Shown: positions 17,301-24,692 of the stretch, in pieces
How the letters are laid out: each line of letters starts with the position of its first letter
Numbering within the stretch: the first letter of the stretch is position 1
Assembly (NCBI RefSeq): GCF_029581275.1
Contig: NZ_CP120742.1
Coordinates: forward strand, 2,702,501 to 2,766,500
DNA from: Micromonospora sp. WMMD1155
GTDB lineage: Bacteria; Actinomycetota; Actinomycetes; Mycobacteriales; Micromonosporaceae
DNA length: 64,000 nucleotides
Direction: 5' to 3'
Notes under the pieces: generated by a model
Databases searched by the model: none
The model's input: only the letters and a program-made list of their open reading frames with translations
Told to the model about the DNA's origin: nothing
Program-made: the position numbers and the translations under genes

Positions 17301-17380
17301 GCGTGCCGGAGCGCGTCGACGCTGAACGTCGCCTGGCCGAGTTGGCGGGTGTCGAAGCCGACGACCACACCCCGCGCTGA
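14321..17380 (+). CDS. AfsR/SARP-family transcriptional regulator (OmpR-type DBD, BTAD, NB-ARC, TPR)
   Basis: 1019 residues. Residues 1-90 are a winged-helix DNA-binding domain (IRVLGGLSVQL, then TPKQQAIFAMLALQPGRLVPM). A bacterial transcriptional activator domain follows (about 95-250; DIFCFEFERC, LELGVGPG-like end). The NB-ARC ATPase has Walker A GMAGSGKTT near residue 312 and VVVLDNAAS as its Walker B-like strand. The C-terminal third contains TPR repeats (for example ALALMNNYLASAYVRTGNKRGAI). Such large SARPs, like AfsR, integrate signals and switch on secondary metabolism. GTG 14321 has AAGGGG nearby. No biosynthetic cluster is adjacent. An 11-base-period direct repeat follows the gene. 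Confidence 0.92.
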   Translation: MEIRVLGGLSVQLSTRMLRLGTPKQQAIFAMLALQPGRLVPMDDLVDELWVDSPPRSAVANVRTYAANLRRTFEAFPGGQVVVARQRNGYRLDARPELIDIFCFEFERCAGREALAAGHLDRARDLLSRALAHWQGPMLAGIPLGPVLTARTVAAEEERLSAMELLADVQLRSGRDDLAIPLLRDVVARHPLREPAYLLLVRALFERGSTAEALAAYDEIRTRLRTELGVGPGSNLHDLRRSIVAAASRPSPASRGGGIGPGRSGAADADPKDHLPRAVTDFVGREDVVSRLLAETRRVEKRVPAVHIIDGMAGSGKTTLAVHLARRLSDRYPDAALFIDLSGHGEKRQVEPGSALVVLLRQLGVPAERVPVELDARVELWRQELARRRSVVVLDNAASSEQVMPLLPAESSTVVLVTSRRRLYHPEVGPSRTLPLLSPQESVELLSLSIGRDRVEAELAAAAEVVRRCGHLPLAIRLAGARLAHRRGWRLADFVEQMAGDPLVLHHLAQEESTVTGAFAASYEPLPDSTKRVFRFLGLYPGNRFGPPAVAALTGLTLAQARAALDDLVDRNLVEDLETDRYRLHDLMRQYSIELCSHDDSLDDRRLGLARLFDFMLGAALRVADLLEPGVIRTQVRHDPPGRLELVEALGEPTVDWMEAERTDLVTIVVSAFEAGFYQHAWQSARALWRFCYIRGYFEDIILTHRAGVKAAEATGDADALALMNNYLASAYVRTGNKRGAIDHLTRSVDLSRNSRDVLNAARYRANLAAVYWWSGHLSESVRLGVECLRDYKTYGEIGGSILLPNLGLALTALGRYEEALRIHRLHLWWAGTNSDEFHTLNALSHIGGVRVRMGDLPQAVRILLASLALRERTGHRYAEAEVRNDLGIAYRGLGRLAEAQQEHEMARKLATGSGERHVEAAALNELGRTLLAQERGGEAAELYEEALRLATRIEHPYEQGRALAGLAEHFAGVDPAEARRHWERALAIFRRMGVPERVDAERRLAELAGVEADDHTPR

Positions 17381-17395
17381 CCTGGCTCACCTGCG

Positions 17396-17434
17396 CTTAT
17401 CGATTTCTTATCGACCGGCCCGGTAACTTACCGG
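17396..17434 (+). promoter_or_regulatory. 8-base direct repeat with 11-base period plus palindrome between SARP gene and moaC
   Basis: CTTATCGA occurs at 17396-17403 and again at 17407-17414, an 11-base period. It is followed by the near-perfect palindrome CCGGTAACTTACCGG (17420-17434, 7-base arms around a central C). Direct repeats with 11-base spacing are the known binding layout of SARP regulators. The palindrome may instead be a terminator for the regulator gene. moaC starts 208 bases further on. Confidence 0.4.
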
Positions 17435-17641
17435 CCGTATCGGCGAACGGGGGAGGTTCTGTCAGTGGACAGAACCGGTCCGTCGACACGACCCCGCCGA
17501 CAGGTCTCCCCAGCGACCGGGCGGCGGGTCGGTAAGGGAGGAGCGGCGTCGGGCCGACGCGCCGTCAGCACCCGGTGTGGCGGTCAACGCGACGCCGCTC
17601 CTTCTCCAGCGCCGTCGTACCGCACCGATAGGCTCACGAGC

Positions 17642-18133
17642 GTGACCGAACCCGTGCAGCTCAGCCACGTCGACCGAGCCGGCGCGGCCCGCATGGTCGA
17701 CGTCTCCGCCAAGGCGGTGACGGGCCGGCTGGCCGTCGCGGCCGGCCGGCTACGGACCACGCCCGAGGTGATCGACCTGCTGCATCGCGACGGTTTGCCG
17801 AAGGGCGACGCGTTGGCGGTCGGTCGGCTGGCCGGGATCATGGGGGCCAAGCGCACGCCGGATCTGATCCCCCTGTGTCATCCGATCGCGCTGCACGGCG
17901 TCACGGTCGACCTGCTGTTGACCGCCGACACCGTGGAGATCACGGCCACCGCACGCACCGCGGACCGCACGGGGGTGGAGATGGAGGCGCTGACGGCGGT
18001 CGCCGTCGCCGGTCTCGCCCTGGTCGACATGGTCAAGGCGGTCGATCCGGCCGCCTCGGTGGAGGCGGTCCGGGTGCTGCGCAAGGAGGGCGGCAAGACC
18101 GGCGAGTGGGTGCGGCCGGAGGACCGGCCGTGA
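17642..18133 (+). CDS. moaC: Cyclic pyranopterin monophosphate synthase MoaC
   Basis: 163 residues. With MoaA it converts GTP (through 3',8-cyclo-7,8-dihydro-GTP) to cyclic pyranopterin monophosphate, the first step of molybdenum cofactor synthesis. The signature MGAKRTPDLIPLCHP and the TGVEMEALTAV and DMVKAVD motifs are present. The start is GTG 17642 (MTEPVQLSHVD), where family similarity begins; the frame is open upstream but without similarity. The stop overlaps the next gene's GTG by 4 bases (GTGA), so translation is probably coupled. Confidence 0.96.
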   Translation: MTEPVQLSHVDRAGAARMVDVSAKAVTGRLAVAAGRLRTTPEVIDLLHRDGLPKGDALAVGRLAGIMGAKRTPDLIPLCHPIALHGVTVDLLLTADTVEITATARTADRTGVEMEALTAVAVAGLALVDMVKAVDPAASVEAVRVLRKEGGKTGEWVRPEDRP

Positions 18134-18600
18134 TCCGGGCCCGGGTGGTCGTGGCGTCCAACCGGGCCGCGGCCGGCGTCTACGCCGACACCAGCGGTCC
18201 GTTGCTCGTCGCGGGCCTGCGGGAGTTGGGTTGCCAGGTCGACGAGCCGGTGGTGGTGCCCGACGGGGAGCCGGTCGGCGCTGCCCTGCGGGCGGCCCGC
18301 GCCGATGGTGTCGACGTGGTGCTGACCAGCGGTGGCACCGGCGTGACCCCGTCGGATCGGACGCCGGACGTGACCCGGGGCGTGCTGGACTACGAGATCC
18401 CCGGCATCGCCGAGGCGATCCGCGCGCACAGCCGCGACCGGGTGCCCACGGCGGTGCTGTCCCGCGGCCTGGCCGGGGTGGCCGGCCGGATGCTGGTGGT
18501 CAACCTGCCTGGCTCGACCGGCGGCGCCCGGGACGGCCTGGCCGTGCTCGGGCCGATCCTCGGGCACACTGTCGACCAGCTACGTGGCGGCGACCACTGA
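18130..18600 (+). CDS. mog: Molybdopterin adenylyltransferase-type protein (MogA/MoaB family)
   Basis: 156 residues. Proteins of this family adenylylate molybdopterin before molybdate insertion by MoeA. The substrate-binding signature is visible as VVLTSGGTGVTPSDRTPDVT (about residues 62-81), together with EIPGIAEAIR and VVNLPGSTGGARD. GTG 18130 overlaps the moaC stop (GTGA). A 108-base gap separates it from moeA. MogA and MoaB cannot be separated by eye; function in this pathway is clear from the neighbours. Confidence 0.9.
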   Translation: MIRARVVVASNRAAAGVYADTSGPLLVAGLRELGCQVDEPVVVPDGEPVGAALRAARADGVDVVLTSGGTGVTPSDRTPDVTRGVLDYEIPGIAEAIRAHSRDRVPTAVLSRGLAGVAGRMLVVNLPGSTGGARDGLAVLGPILGHTVDQLRGGDH

Positions 18601-18708
18601 CTCAGCGGGGTCACCGGCGCGGCGAGGAGCACCCGGATCGGCGGCGGCACCGCAGCCGGTCCACGGCAGGCCCGGACGGGTGTCGGTGCGTGCCGATAGG
18701 CTCGGTCG

Positions 18709-19968
18709 GTGAGCACGGAAACCGCACCTACCGCGGATCGGGTCGCCGCGCCCCCGCCGGCCGGCTGGGAGGAAGCGCGGTCGCGGGTCTACGCGGTCGG
18801 TCTGGCCGCCGCACTGCCCGCCGTCGCCCGATCACTAGCCGACATCGACGGCTTCACCCTGGCCGAGCCGTTGACCACCCGCACCGACCTTCCGGCCTTC
18901 CCGACTTCCAGCGTGGACGGCTGGGCGGTGCGCGGCACCGGCCCCTGGCGGGTCGTCGGCCGCGTGCTGGCGGGCAGCAGCCCGGCGCCGCTCACCGAGG
19001 ACGGCACGACAGTCGAGATCGCAACCGGTGCCATGGTGCCCGAGGGCGCAACCGCCGTGCTGCGCGTCGAGGAGTCAGCCGCATCCAGCACCGGCCTGAT
19101 CAGCGGCACGCCCCGGCAGACGCCCGAGTGGCGGCGGCCCGGCGAGGAGGCGTACGCCGATGAGGAGCTGTTGCCGGTCGGCACGCCCGTCGACCCGGCG
19201 GTGATCGGCCTGGCGGCCTCCTGTGGGCACGACACGTTGCTGGTCCGGCGGGCACCGCGCGCCGCTCTGCTGGTCTTCGGCGACGAGCTGTTGACCGCGG
19301 GGCCGCCCGCGGCCGGTCGTGTTCGCGACGCGTTGGGTCCGGCGGTGCCCGCGTGGCTTCGGCGCTACGGCTGTCAGGTCCGCCCGTCGGACGTGGTGGG
19401 TCCGGTCGCCGACACGCTGCCCGCGCACGTGGCGGCCCTGCGCTCGGCGTTGGCCGGCGCCGACCTGGTGTGCACCACCGGGGGCACGATGAACGGCCCG
19501 GTCGACCACCTGCACCCGACCCTGGAGGCGCTGGGCGCCGACTACGTGGTCAACACCGTCGCGGTCCGACCGGGCTTCCCGATGCTGCTGGCCCGGTTGG
19601 CCGACCCCGACGGGCGGATCCGGTTCGTGGCCGGGCTGCCGGGCAACCCGCAGTCCGCGATCGTCGCGCTGGTGTCGCTCGTCGCACCGCTACTCGCCGG
19701 CCTCCAGGGCCGCTCGATGCCCGTGCTGCCGCAGGCCACGCTGGCCGAGGCGGTGTCCGGTCGGGGTGACCACACACACCTGGCGCTGGTTCGACTGGAC
19801 CGGGCCGCCGGCACCGCCTACCCGGTGCGACACGTCGGCTCGGCGATGCTGCGTGGCCTGGCCGGCGCGGACGGTTTCGCCGTCATCAGACCCGGCACCA
19901 GGGGCGAGCCGGGTGACCGGGTGCCGATCGTGCCGCTGCCGTTGCTACCCGGGGAGCGTGCGTCATGA
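18709..19968 (+). CDS. moeA: Molybdopterin molybdenumtransferase MoeA
   Basis: 419 residues, a normal length. MoeA inserts molybdate into adenylylated molybdopterin. Visible family motifs are PAFPTSSVDGWAVRG (about 63-77), ATGAMVPEGATAVLRVEE, the MPT-binding CTTGGTMNGPVDHLH (about 258-272) and FVAGLPGNPQSAIVAL. GTG 18709 starts the protein (MSTETAPT). It is the third gene of the moaC-mog-moeA-moaE run and overlaps moaE by 4 bases (ATGA). Confidence 0.95.
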   Translation: MSTETAPTADRVAAPPPAGWEEARSRVYAVGLAAALPAVARSLADIDGFTLAEPLTTRTDLPAFPTSSVDGWAVRGTGPWRVVGRVLAGSSPAPLTEDGTTVEIATGAMVPEGATAVLRVEESAASSTGLISGTPRQTPEWRRPGEEAYADEELLPVGTPVDPAVIGLAASCGHDTLLVRRAPRAALLVFGDELLTAGPPAAGRVRDALGPAVPAWLRRYGCQVRPSDVVGPVADTLPAHVAALRSALAGADLVCTTGGTMNGPVDHLHPTLEALGADYVVNTVAVRPGFPMLLARLADPDGRIRFVAGLPGNPQSAIVALVSLVAPLLAGLQGRSMPVLPQATLAEAVSGRGDHTHLALVRLDRAAGTAYPVRHVGSAMLRGLAGADGFAVIRPGTRGEPGDRVPIVPLPLLPGERAS

Positions 19969-20393
19969 CCGCACCGACGATCACCTACGGTGAAGTCACC
20001 GACCAGCCGCTCGACCTCGCCGCCCACGAGGCGGCGGTCGCCGACCGGCGGGCCGGCGCGGTGGTGTCCTTCCAGGGCGTGGTCCGCGACCACGACCACG
20101 GGCGTCAGGTCACCAGCCTGGAGTACGAGGGGCACCCGAGCGCCGCCCAGGTGCTGCGCGAGGTGGCGGCCGAGATCGCCGCGGAACCCGACGTCTACGC
20201 GGTGGCCGTCTCGCACCGGGTCGGCCCGCTGGCGATCGGCGACGTGGCGTTGGTCGCCGCGGTGAGCACCGCACACCGGGCGGCGGCCTTCGCGGCCTGC
20301 GCCCGGCTGGTCGACGAGGTCAAGGCGCGCCTGCCGATCTGGAAACGGCAGGTCTTCACCGATGGCACCGAGGAGTGGGTCAACTGCCCCTGA
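19965..20393 (+). CDS. moaE: Molybdopterin synthase catalytic subunit MoaE
   Basis: 142 residues. MoaE works with thiocarboxylated MoaD to add two sulphurs to cyclic pyranopterin monophosphate. Family motifs are GAVVSFQGVVRDHDHG (about 27-42), LEYEGHP, SHRVGPLAIGDVAL and the catalytic-lysine region PIWKRQVFTDGTEEWVNC near the end. ATG 19965 overlaps the moeA stop. Its partner MoaD is encoded 12 kb away at 32771-33025. The gene converges on the GT87 gene with a gap of only 6 bases. Confidence 0.95.
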   Translation: MTAPTITYGEVTDQPLDLAAHEAAVADRRAGAVVSFQGVVRDHDHGRQVTSLEYEGHPSAAQVLREVAAEIAAEPDVYAVAVSHRVGPLAIGDVALVAAVSTAHRAAAFAACARLVDEVKARLPIWKRQVFTDGTEEWVNCP

Positions 20394-20399
20394 CCGGGC

Positions 20400-21845
20400 T
20401 CACCGGCGGCTGCTGAGCACCGCCGCCCGGGCGAGCCGGTCGCCGTAGAACGCGGGCTCGGCACCGGGCCGCCAGGGCAGCGTGGCGACCAGCACGATCA
20501 GCGCGACCGCGAGTGAGTTCTCCATCAGGGCCCCGAACAGACCGTCCTGGTAGTGCGACATCTCCGGCAGTTGGTGCTCGTACGGCCAGATCGGGGAGAT
20601 CAGGAAGAGCAGGTAGAGCCCGATCGCGGCGACGCCGTGGCGAAGCCCGGTCAGGGTGGGATACCAGATCGGCGGGCGAAGGCCGTTGACCCCCGGCAGC
20701 CCGCCGAACCCGGGCCCCTGGCCGGTGCGCTGGGGCATCGTGCGGCTCGCCTCCCGGCGACGCACTGCGGCATCGGCCAGCACGATGATCGCCGGGATCA
20801 CCCAGACCAAATGGTGCGTCCAGGAGATCGGGCTGATCACGTTCGCGGTCAGACCGACGAGCGTGAACGCGGTCAGCTCATCACCGTCGGCGCGGGAACT
20901 GGCCGCCCGGGACAGGCCCAGCGCCAGGATCAGCACCGAGAAGGCGAACCAGAGCAGCCCGGGGGTCTCGATCGAGTCGTACAGCCGGGCGAGCAGACCG
21001 GCGAGGGACTGGTTGGGCGTCATGTCCGCCGCGCCGACCCGCTCGGTCTGCCAGAGCACGCTGCCGAAGTACGTCCGTGACTCGTCGCCGACGATCGCGA
21101 AGCTCGCCACCGTCACGCCGATCGTGGTGCCGATGGCGGTGGCCGCCACCCGCCACTGGCGGGTGATGAGCAGGTAGGCGATGAACAGTGCGGGGGTGAG
21201 CTTGACCGCGGTGGCCAGGCCGATGCCGGCACCGGCCCACGCTCCGCCGTAGACGAAACGCAGCAGAGGGCCGTCGCTCGCGGCGTAGTGGGTGCCTCGG
21301 CGGGAGCGCCAGCGGAGGCCGATCAGATCCGCCATGATCAGGGCGAACAGCAGGATGTTGACCTGGCCGTAGCCGAGGGTTTCCCGAGCCGGTTCGATGG
21401 CGACCGCGAGCGGCACCGCCAGGGCCACGGTGAACCACAGTGGCCACGCCAACCGGTCCACGATGGGGCGCAGCAACCCGGCCAGGACCAGCGCCAACGC
21501 GGCGATGCTGGCGGCGGCGTTGACCAAGCCGGCCATGCCGATCGGGAGCTGCGCCATCGGCAACATGGCCAGGCCGGCGAACGGTGGATAGGTGAAGCCC
21601 AGCGTGGTCCCGGGCGCGATGAACTCATAGAGCTCGTGACCGCTCGCCCACCACACCACGGCGCCGTGGTAGATCTTCATATCGAAGAAGTTGTACGGAC
21701 GCCCGAAGGTGCCGATGGCGAGCCATGCGGCGTAGGCGACGGCGGCCACGATGGCGCCCCGTACGACGTTCCTGCGATCGATCCCACGCGTCATGCGTTG
21801 GATTGGGGCGAGGCGGTCCGCCCGTCTACCGACAGCCGTCGGCAT
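20400..21845 (-). CDS. GT87-type membrane mannosyltransferase-like protein
   Basis: 481 residues with about ten membrane segments. The first loop after helix 1 has YNFFDMKIYHGAVVWWASGHELYEF, with the acidic residue and aromatic pattern seen in actinobacterial GT87 alpha-mannosyltransferases, followed by GFTYPPFAGLAMLP. A later LGYGQVNILLFALIMADL is also typical. These enzymes use polyprenyl-phosphomannose to modify phosphatidylinositol mannosides or lipoglycans; the exact acceptor cannot be told. ATG 21845 is preferred because GGGGGTGG lies upstream; the frame extends to 21959 without similarity. It is monocistronic by position. Confidence 0.8.
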   Translation of the reverse strand: MPTAVGRRADRLAPIQRMTRGIDRRNVVRGAIVAAVAYAAWLAIGTFGRPYNFFDMKIYHGAVVWWASGHELYEFIAPGTTLGFTYPPFAGLAMLPMAQLPIGMAGLVNAAASIAALALVLAGLLRPIVDRLAWPLWFTVALAVPLAVAIEPARETLGYGQVNILLFALIMADLIGLRWRSRRGTHYAASDGPLLRFVYGGAWAGAGIGLATAVKLTPALFIAYLLITRQWRVAATAIGTTIGVTVASFAIVGDESRTYFGSVLWQTERVGAADMTPNQSLAGLLARLYDSIETPGLLWFAFSVLILALGLSRAASSRADGDELTAFTLVGLTANVISPISWTHHLVWVIPAIIVLADAAVRRREASRTMPQRTGQGPGFGGLPGVNGLRPPIWYPTLTGLRHGVAAIGLYLLFLISPIWPYEHQLPEMSHYQDGLFGALMENSLAVALIVLVATLPWRPGAEPAFYGDRLARAAVLSSRR

Positions 21846-22060
21846 GGCGTGGCCACCCCCGTACCAAGGTCGTCCTATCCGTCCAGGTCCTGCACGGAGC
21901 CTAGAACGGCGCCTCACGTCAGTGCCTCCCGCGTTATGCGACCGTGTCCGATCCCACACATGTTTTTGACATTTCCACCGCGTTAACGCCTACCGGGTGG
22001 TTCAGGTAATTCGCGGCCTTAGCGGGGGGTGGGGGTGGCTCGGAGACGGATCGATGCAGT

Positions 22061-22606
22061 TCAGCCGGGGAGTCGACGTGCGGTGGAGGCGGATCGGACG
22101 GCGATCCGAGCCTCGCGCCGGGCGGTACGGACGGCGCGCTGCACGGAACGTCGAGAGTGGCCGATGCGATGACCGGTCCGCCACCGCAGACCGGGCTTGC
22201 CGCCGGTGTCGGCGGCGGCCAGCAGCAGACCACCGAGGAGGCCCAGGTTCTTCATGGCGTGGATCTGGTTGTTGTTCCGAGCCGTCGGATCGTCGTTCTT
22301 CCAGAAGGGATGCCCGGCGACCGTCACCGGCACCAGCGTACCGGCGAGGACCAGCGCGGCGGGTCGACTGAGCCGACCGGTGGCCAGCATCAACCCGGCG
22401 CTGAACTGCACCGCGGCGTTGAGTCGGATCAACGTCTCGGTCTCGGTGGGGAAGCTCGGGTGTGCCTTCTTCAGAAGCGGCGCGACCTTCTCGGTCACCG
22501 GCTGGGCGGCCACCACGAGTCGGCCCGGGTCACGGAAGTTGCGGTAACCCTGGACCACGAAGATGCCGCTCAGCATGGCTCGGGCGAGAGAGCGTACGGG
22601 CGTCAT
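22061..22606 (-). CDS. DoxX family membrane protein
   Basis: 181 residues. The N-terminal RSLARAMLSGIFVVQGYRNFRDP, the central LNAAVQFSAGLMLATGRLSRPAALVLAGTL (two hydrophobic segments) and AMKNLGLLGGLLLAAAD give the four-helix DoxX pattern. The last ~50 residues are an Arg-rich cytoplasmic tail. DoxX relatives in actinobacteria have been linked to redox and thiol homeostasis; no specific reaction can be assigned here. ATG 22606 is used. It is divergent from the acetyltransferase gene (133 bases between starts). Confidence 0.85.
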   Translation of the reverse strand: MTPVRSLARAMLSGIFVVQGYRNFRDPGRLVVAAQPVTEKVAPLLKKAHPSFPTETETLIRLNAAVQFSAGLMLATGRLSRPAALVLAGTLVPVTVAGHPFWKNDDPTARNNNQIHAMKNLGLLGGLLLAAADTGGKPGLRWRTGHRIGHSRRSVQRAVRTARREARIAVRSASTARRLPG

Positions 22607-22739
22607 GGATCAGTCATACCCCGTCGCGGCGTTTGCTACCCGGGCAACGGCCGGATCGGATCGGTGCCTGTGCACGTGCGCCACGCCGATTCGAGCGACA
22701 GTCACGGATGGACCGGCTGTGGCGAGTAACGTCGCGCGG

Positions 22740-23288
22740 GTGACCACGCTGCGGCTACGCCCCGAGGATCCGGCCGACGCCGGCTCGGTTCGCCGCGTGC
22801 TGGCCGCCGCCTTCGCCCGTCCGGACGTGGCGACGCCGCCGGAGGTGGGCCTGGTCGACGAGTTGCGGGGCACCGCCGCCTGGCTGCCGGAGTTGGCCAT
22901 GGTCGCCGAGTACGGCGGTGAGGTGGTCGGCTACGCGCTGCTCACCCGGGTACGTGTGCGGCCGGAGCGGGGCTCGGACGTGCCGGTCCTGGCACTCGGC
23001 CCGGTGGCGGTCGCACCGCACCGGCAGCGCGTCGGGCACGGCACGGCCGTCGTGCAGGCCGCGCTGGATGCCTCCACCGAGCTGGGCGAGCGGCTGGTCG
23101 TGGTCCTCGGTGACCCGGCGTTCTACCGCCGGTTCGGGTTCGGCCCGGCGACCGAGCTGGGCCTGACCGGCCCGTGGGCTGGCCTGGGGGAGCCCTGGCA
23201 GGCGTTGGTGCTGCCCCCGTCCACCAGCGAGGAAGGCCCTCCGCCTCGCGGTGAAGTGCTCTTTCCGGCGCCCTGGTCCAAGGTCTGA
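22740..23288 (+). CDS. GNAT family N-acetyltransferase
   Basis: 182 residues with the GNAT fold. The acetyl-CoA pyrophosphate-binding loop is seen in VLALGPVAVAPHRQRVGHGTAVV (about residues 82-104; the RQRVGHG segment is the R/QxxGxG/A loop). DPAFYRRFGFGPATELGL near the end is characteristic of the YhbS-like subgroup of small-molecule acetyltransferases. GTG 22740 starts the domain; the upstream open frame is not similar to anything recognisable. It ends 25 bases before the convergent ATPase gene. The substrate is unknown. Confidence 0.85.
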   Translation: MTTLRLRPEDPADAGSVRRVLAAAFARPDVATPPEVGLVDELRGTAAWLPELAMVAEYGGEVVGYALLTRVRVRPERGSDVPVLALGPVAVAPHRQRVGHGTAVVQAALDASTELGERLVVVLGDPAFYRRFGFGPATELGLTGPWAGLGEPWQALVLPPSTSEEGPPPRGEVLFPAPWSKV

Positions 23289-23313
23289 CCCGCCTCGGCG
23301 CGTTCGACGACGG

Positions 23314-24555
23314 TCAGGCCGGTTGGGTGCGCAGGTACCGGCCGAAGTGCGGCACAGTGAAGGCGACGGTGCCGCGCTCACCGGAGTAGATCAGCCCCTT
23401 CTTGATCAGCGCGTCGCGGGCCGGGGACAGGCTGGCGGGCTTGCGACCGAGAGCCCGGGCGATCTCGGCGGTGGGCACCGCGGCGTCCATGTCGTCGCGG
23501 ACCACCGCTGAGGAGTCCCCCTCGACCGCGGACATGGTGGCCATCGCCCGCATGTACTCGCGTTCGGCGGGGGTGGCCCGTTCGAATCGGGAGCCGAAGA
23601 ACCCGACCGCCAGCTCCGCTTCCGCCTCCGGCGCGGCGACCCGTACGTCGGCGGCGGTGATCGGCGAGCGCGGCGCGTGATCCCAGGTCGCCTTGCCGTA
23701 CGCCTGCACGAAGTAGGGATAGCCTCCGGACTTCTCGTAGAGCAGGTCGAGTGCCTTCTGCTCGTACTCGACCTCCTCGCGCTCGGCCGGCGCGCAGAGC
23801 GCCTGGTCGGCGGCGATCCGGTCGAGCCGGTCGATGCGTTGGTAGCGGAACAACCGTTCGGAGTACGACTTGGCGGCGCTGAGCACCGCCGGCAGGTGCG
23901 GCAGCCCGGCGCCGACCACGATCAGGGGCGCGCCGAGTTGGGACAGCTCGTGGCAGGCGGCGCAGAGCGCCGACACGTCCTCCGGGCCGAGATCCTGCAT
24001 CTCGTCGATGAAGATGGCGATGCCGGTGCCCACGTCACTGGCCACCGCGGCGGCGTCGCTGAGCAGCTCGACGAGGTCGATCTCGATGTCGCCGGAGTCG
24101 GCTCGGCCGCTGGCCGCCGGCACGTCGATGCCGGGCTGCCACCGGTCGCGCAGTTTCGGGGCGGCGCCGCCACGGCCGGATGGGGCGGAGCGCTGGGCGA
24201 ACGCCTTGAGGACGCCGAGGAACGTGTCGATCCGGTCGGGCGCGCGGTGTCGGGGTGCCAGCTCCCGGACCGCCATGTGCAGGGCGGCGGCGACCGGGCG
24301 ACGTAACGACTGGTCCGGTCGTGCCTCGATCTTGCCGCTGCCCCAGAGGTGGTTGATCGCCTGGGAACGGAGGGTGTTGAGCAGGACCGTCTTGCCGACG
24401 CCCCGCAGCCCGGTGAGCATCAGGCTGCGTTCGGGGCGGCCTCGCGCGATGCGTTCCAGCACGATGTCGAAGACGTCCAGCTCGCGCCCCCGCCCGGCGA
24501 GCTCGGGCGGACGCTGACCGGCGCCCGGCGCGTACGGATTGCGGACCGGATCCAC
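23314..24555 (-). CDS. AAA/STAND-type ATP-binding protein with C-terminal winged-helix region
   Basis: 413 residues. It starts DPVRNPYAPGAGQRPPELAGRGREL, an Orc/Cdc6-like lead-in. It has Walker A LTGLRGVGKTVLLNTL (about 48-63) and Walker B IAIFIDEMQDL (about 193-203), a sensor region, and a C-terminal winged-helix-like part (TAEIARALGRKPASLSPARDALIKKGLI). Similar ATPases are widespread in actinobacteria without a known function. GTG 24555 is favoured because the conserved start DPVRNPY follows directly; an ATG lies 14 codons upstream. The gene is preceded by short CTAG-rich inverted repeats (TCTAGC...GCTAGA, 24578-24594) that could be an operator. Confidence 0.8.
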   Translation of the reverse strand: MDPVRNPYAPGAGQRPPELAGRGRELDVFDIVLERIARGRPERSLMLTGLRGVGKTVLLNTLRSQAINHLWGSGKIEARPDQSLRRPVAAALHMAVRELAPRHRAPDRIDTFLGVLKAFAQRSAPSGRGGAAPKLRDRWQPGIDVPAASGRADSGDIEIDLVELLSDAAAVASDVGTGIAIFIDEMQDLGPEDVSALCAACHELSQLGAPLIVVGAGLPHLPAVLSAAKSYSERLFRYQRIDRLDRIAADQALCAPAEREEVEYEQKALDLLYEKSGGYPYFVQAYGKATWDHAPRSPITAADVRVAAPEAEAELAVGFFGSRFERATPAEREYMRAMATMSAVEGDSSAVVRDDMDAAVPTAEIARALGRKPASLSPARDALIKKGLIYSGERGTVAFTVPHFGRYLRTQPA

Positions 24556-24635
24556 GCATTGGAGAGTATCGGGCCCTCTAGCTGCGGGGCTAGACATGGA
24601 TAGATGGGGCTACCGGCGTGTCGAGGCCGTCGAGA

Positions 24636-24681
24636 CAAAACTAGGGCTGTCTAGCTTGGACGCTAGACAGCCCTAGTTTTG
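24636..24681. terminator. 20-bp perfect palindrome with A/T ends, bidirectional terminator
   Basis: CAAAACTAGGGCTGTCTAGC (24636-24655) is perfectly complementary to 24662-24681 around a 6-base loop. It lies just after the minus-strand LppU-like gene (stop at 24693). Read on the minus strand, the stem ends in TTTTG, a plausible intrinsic terminator. It contains CTAG twice, a rare tetramer in actinomycetes, and shares GCTAGAC with the smaller repeat at 24578-24594. Confidence 0.75.
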
Positions 24682-24692
24682 CCAAGCGGCGG

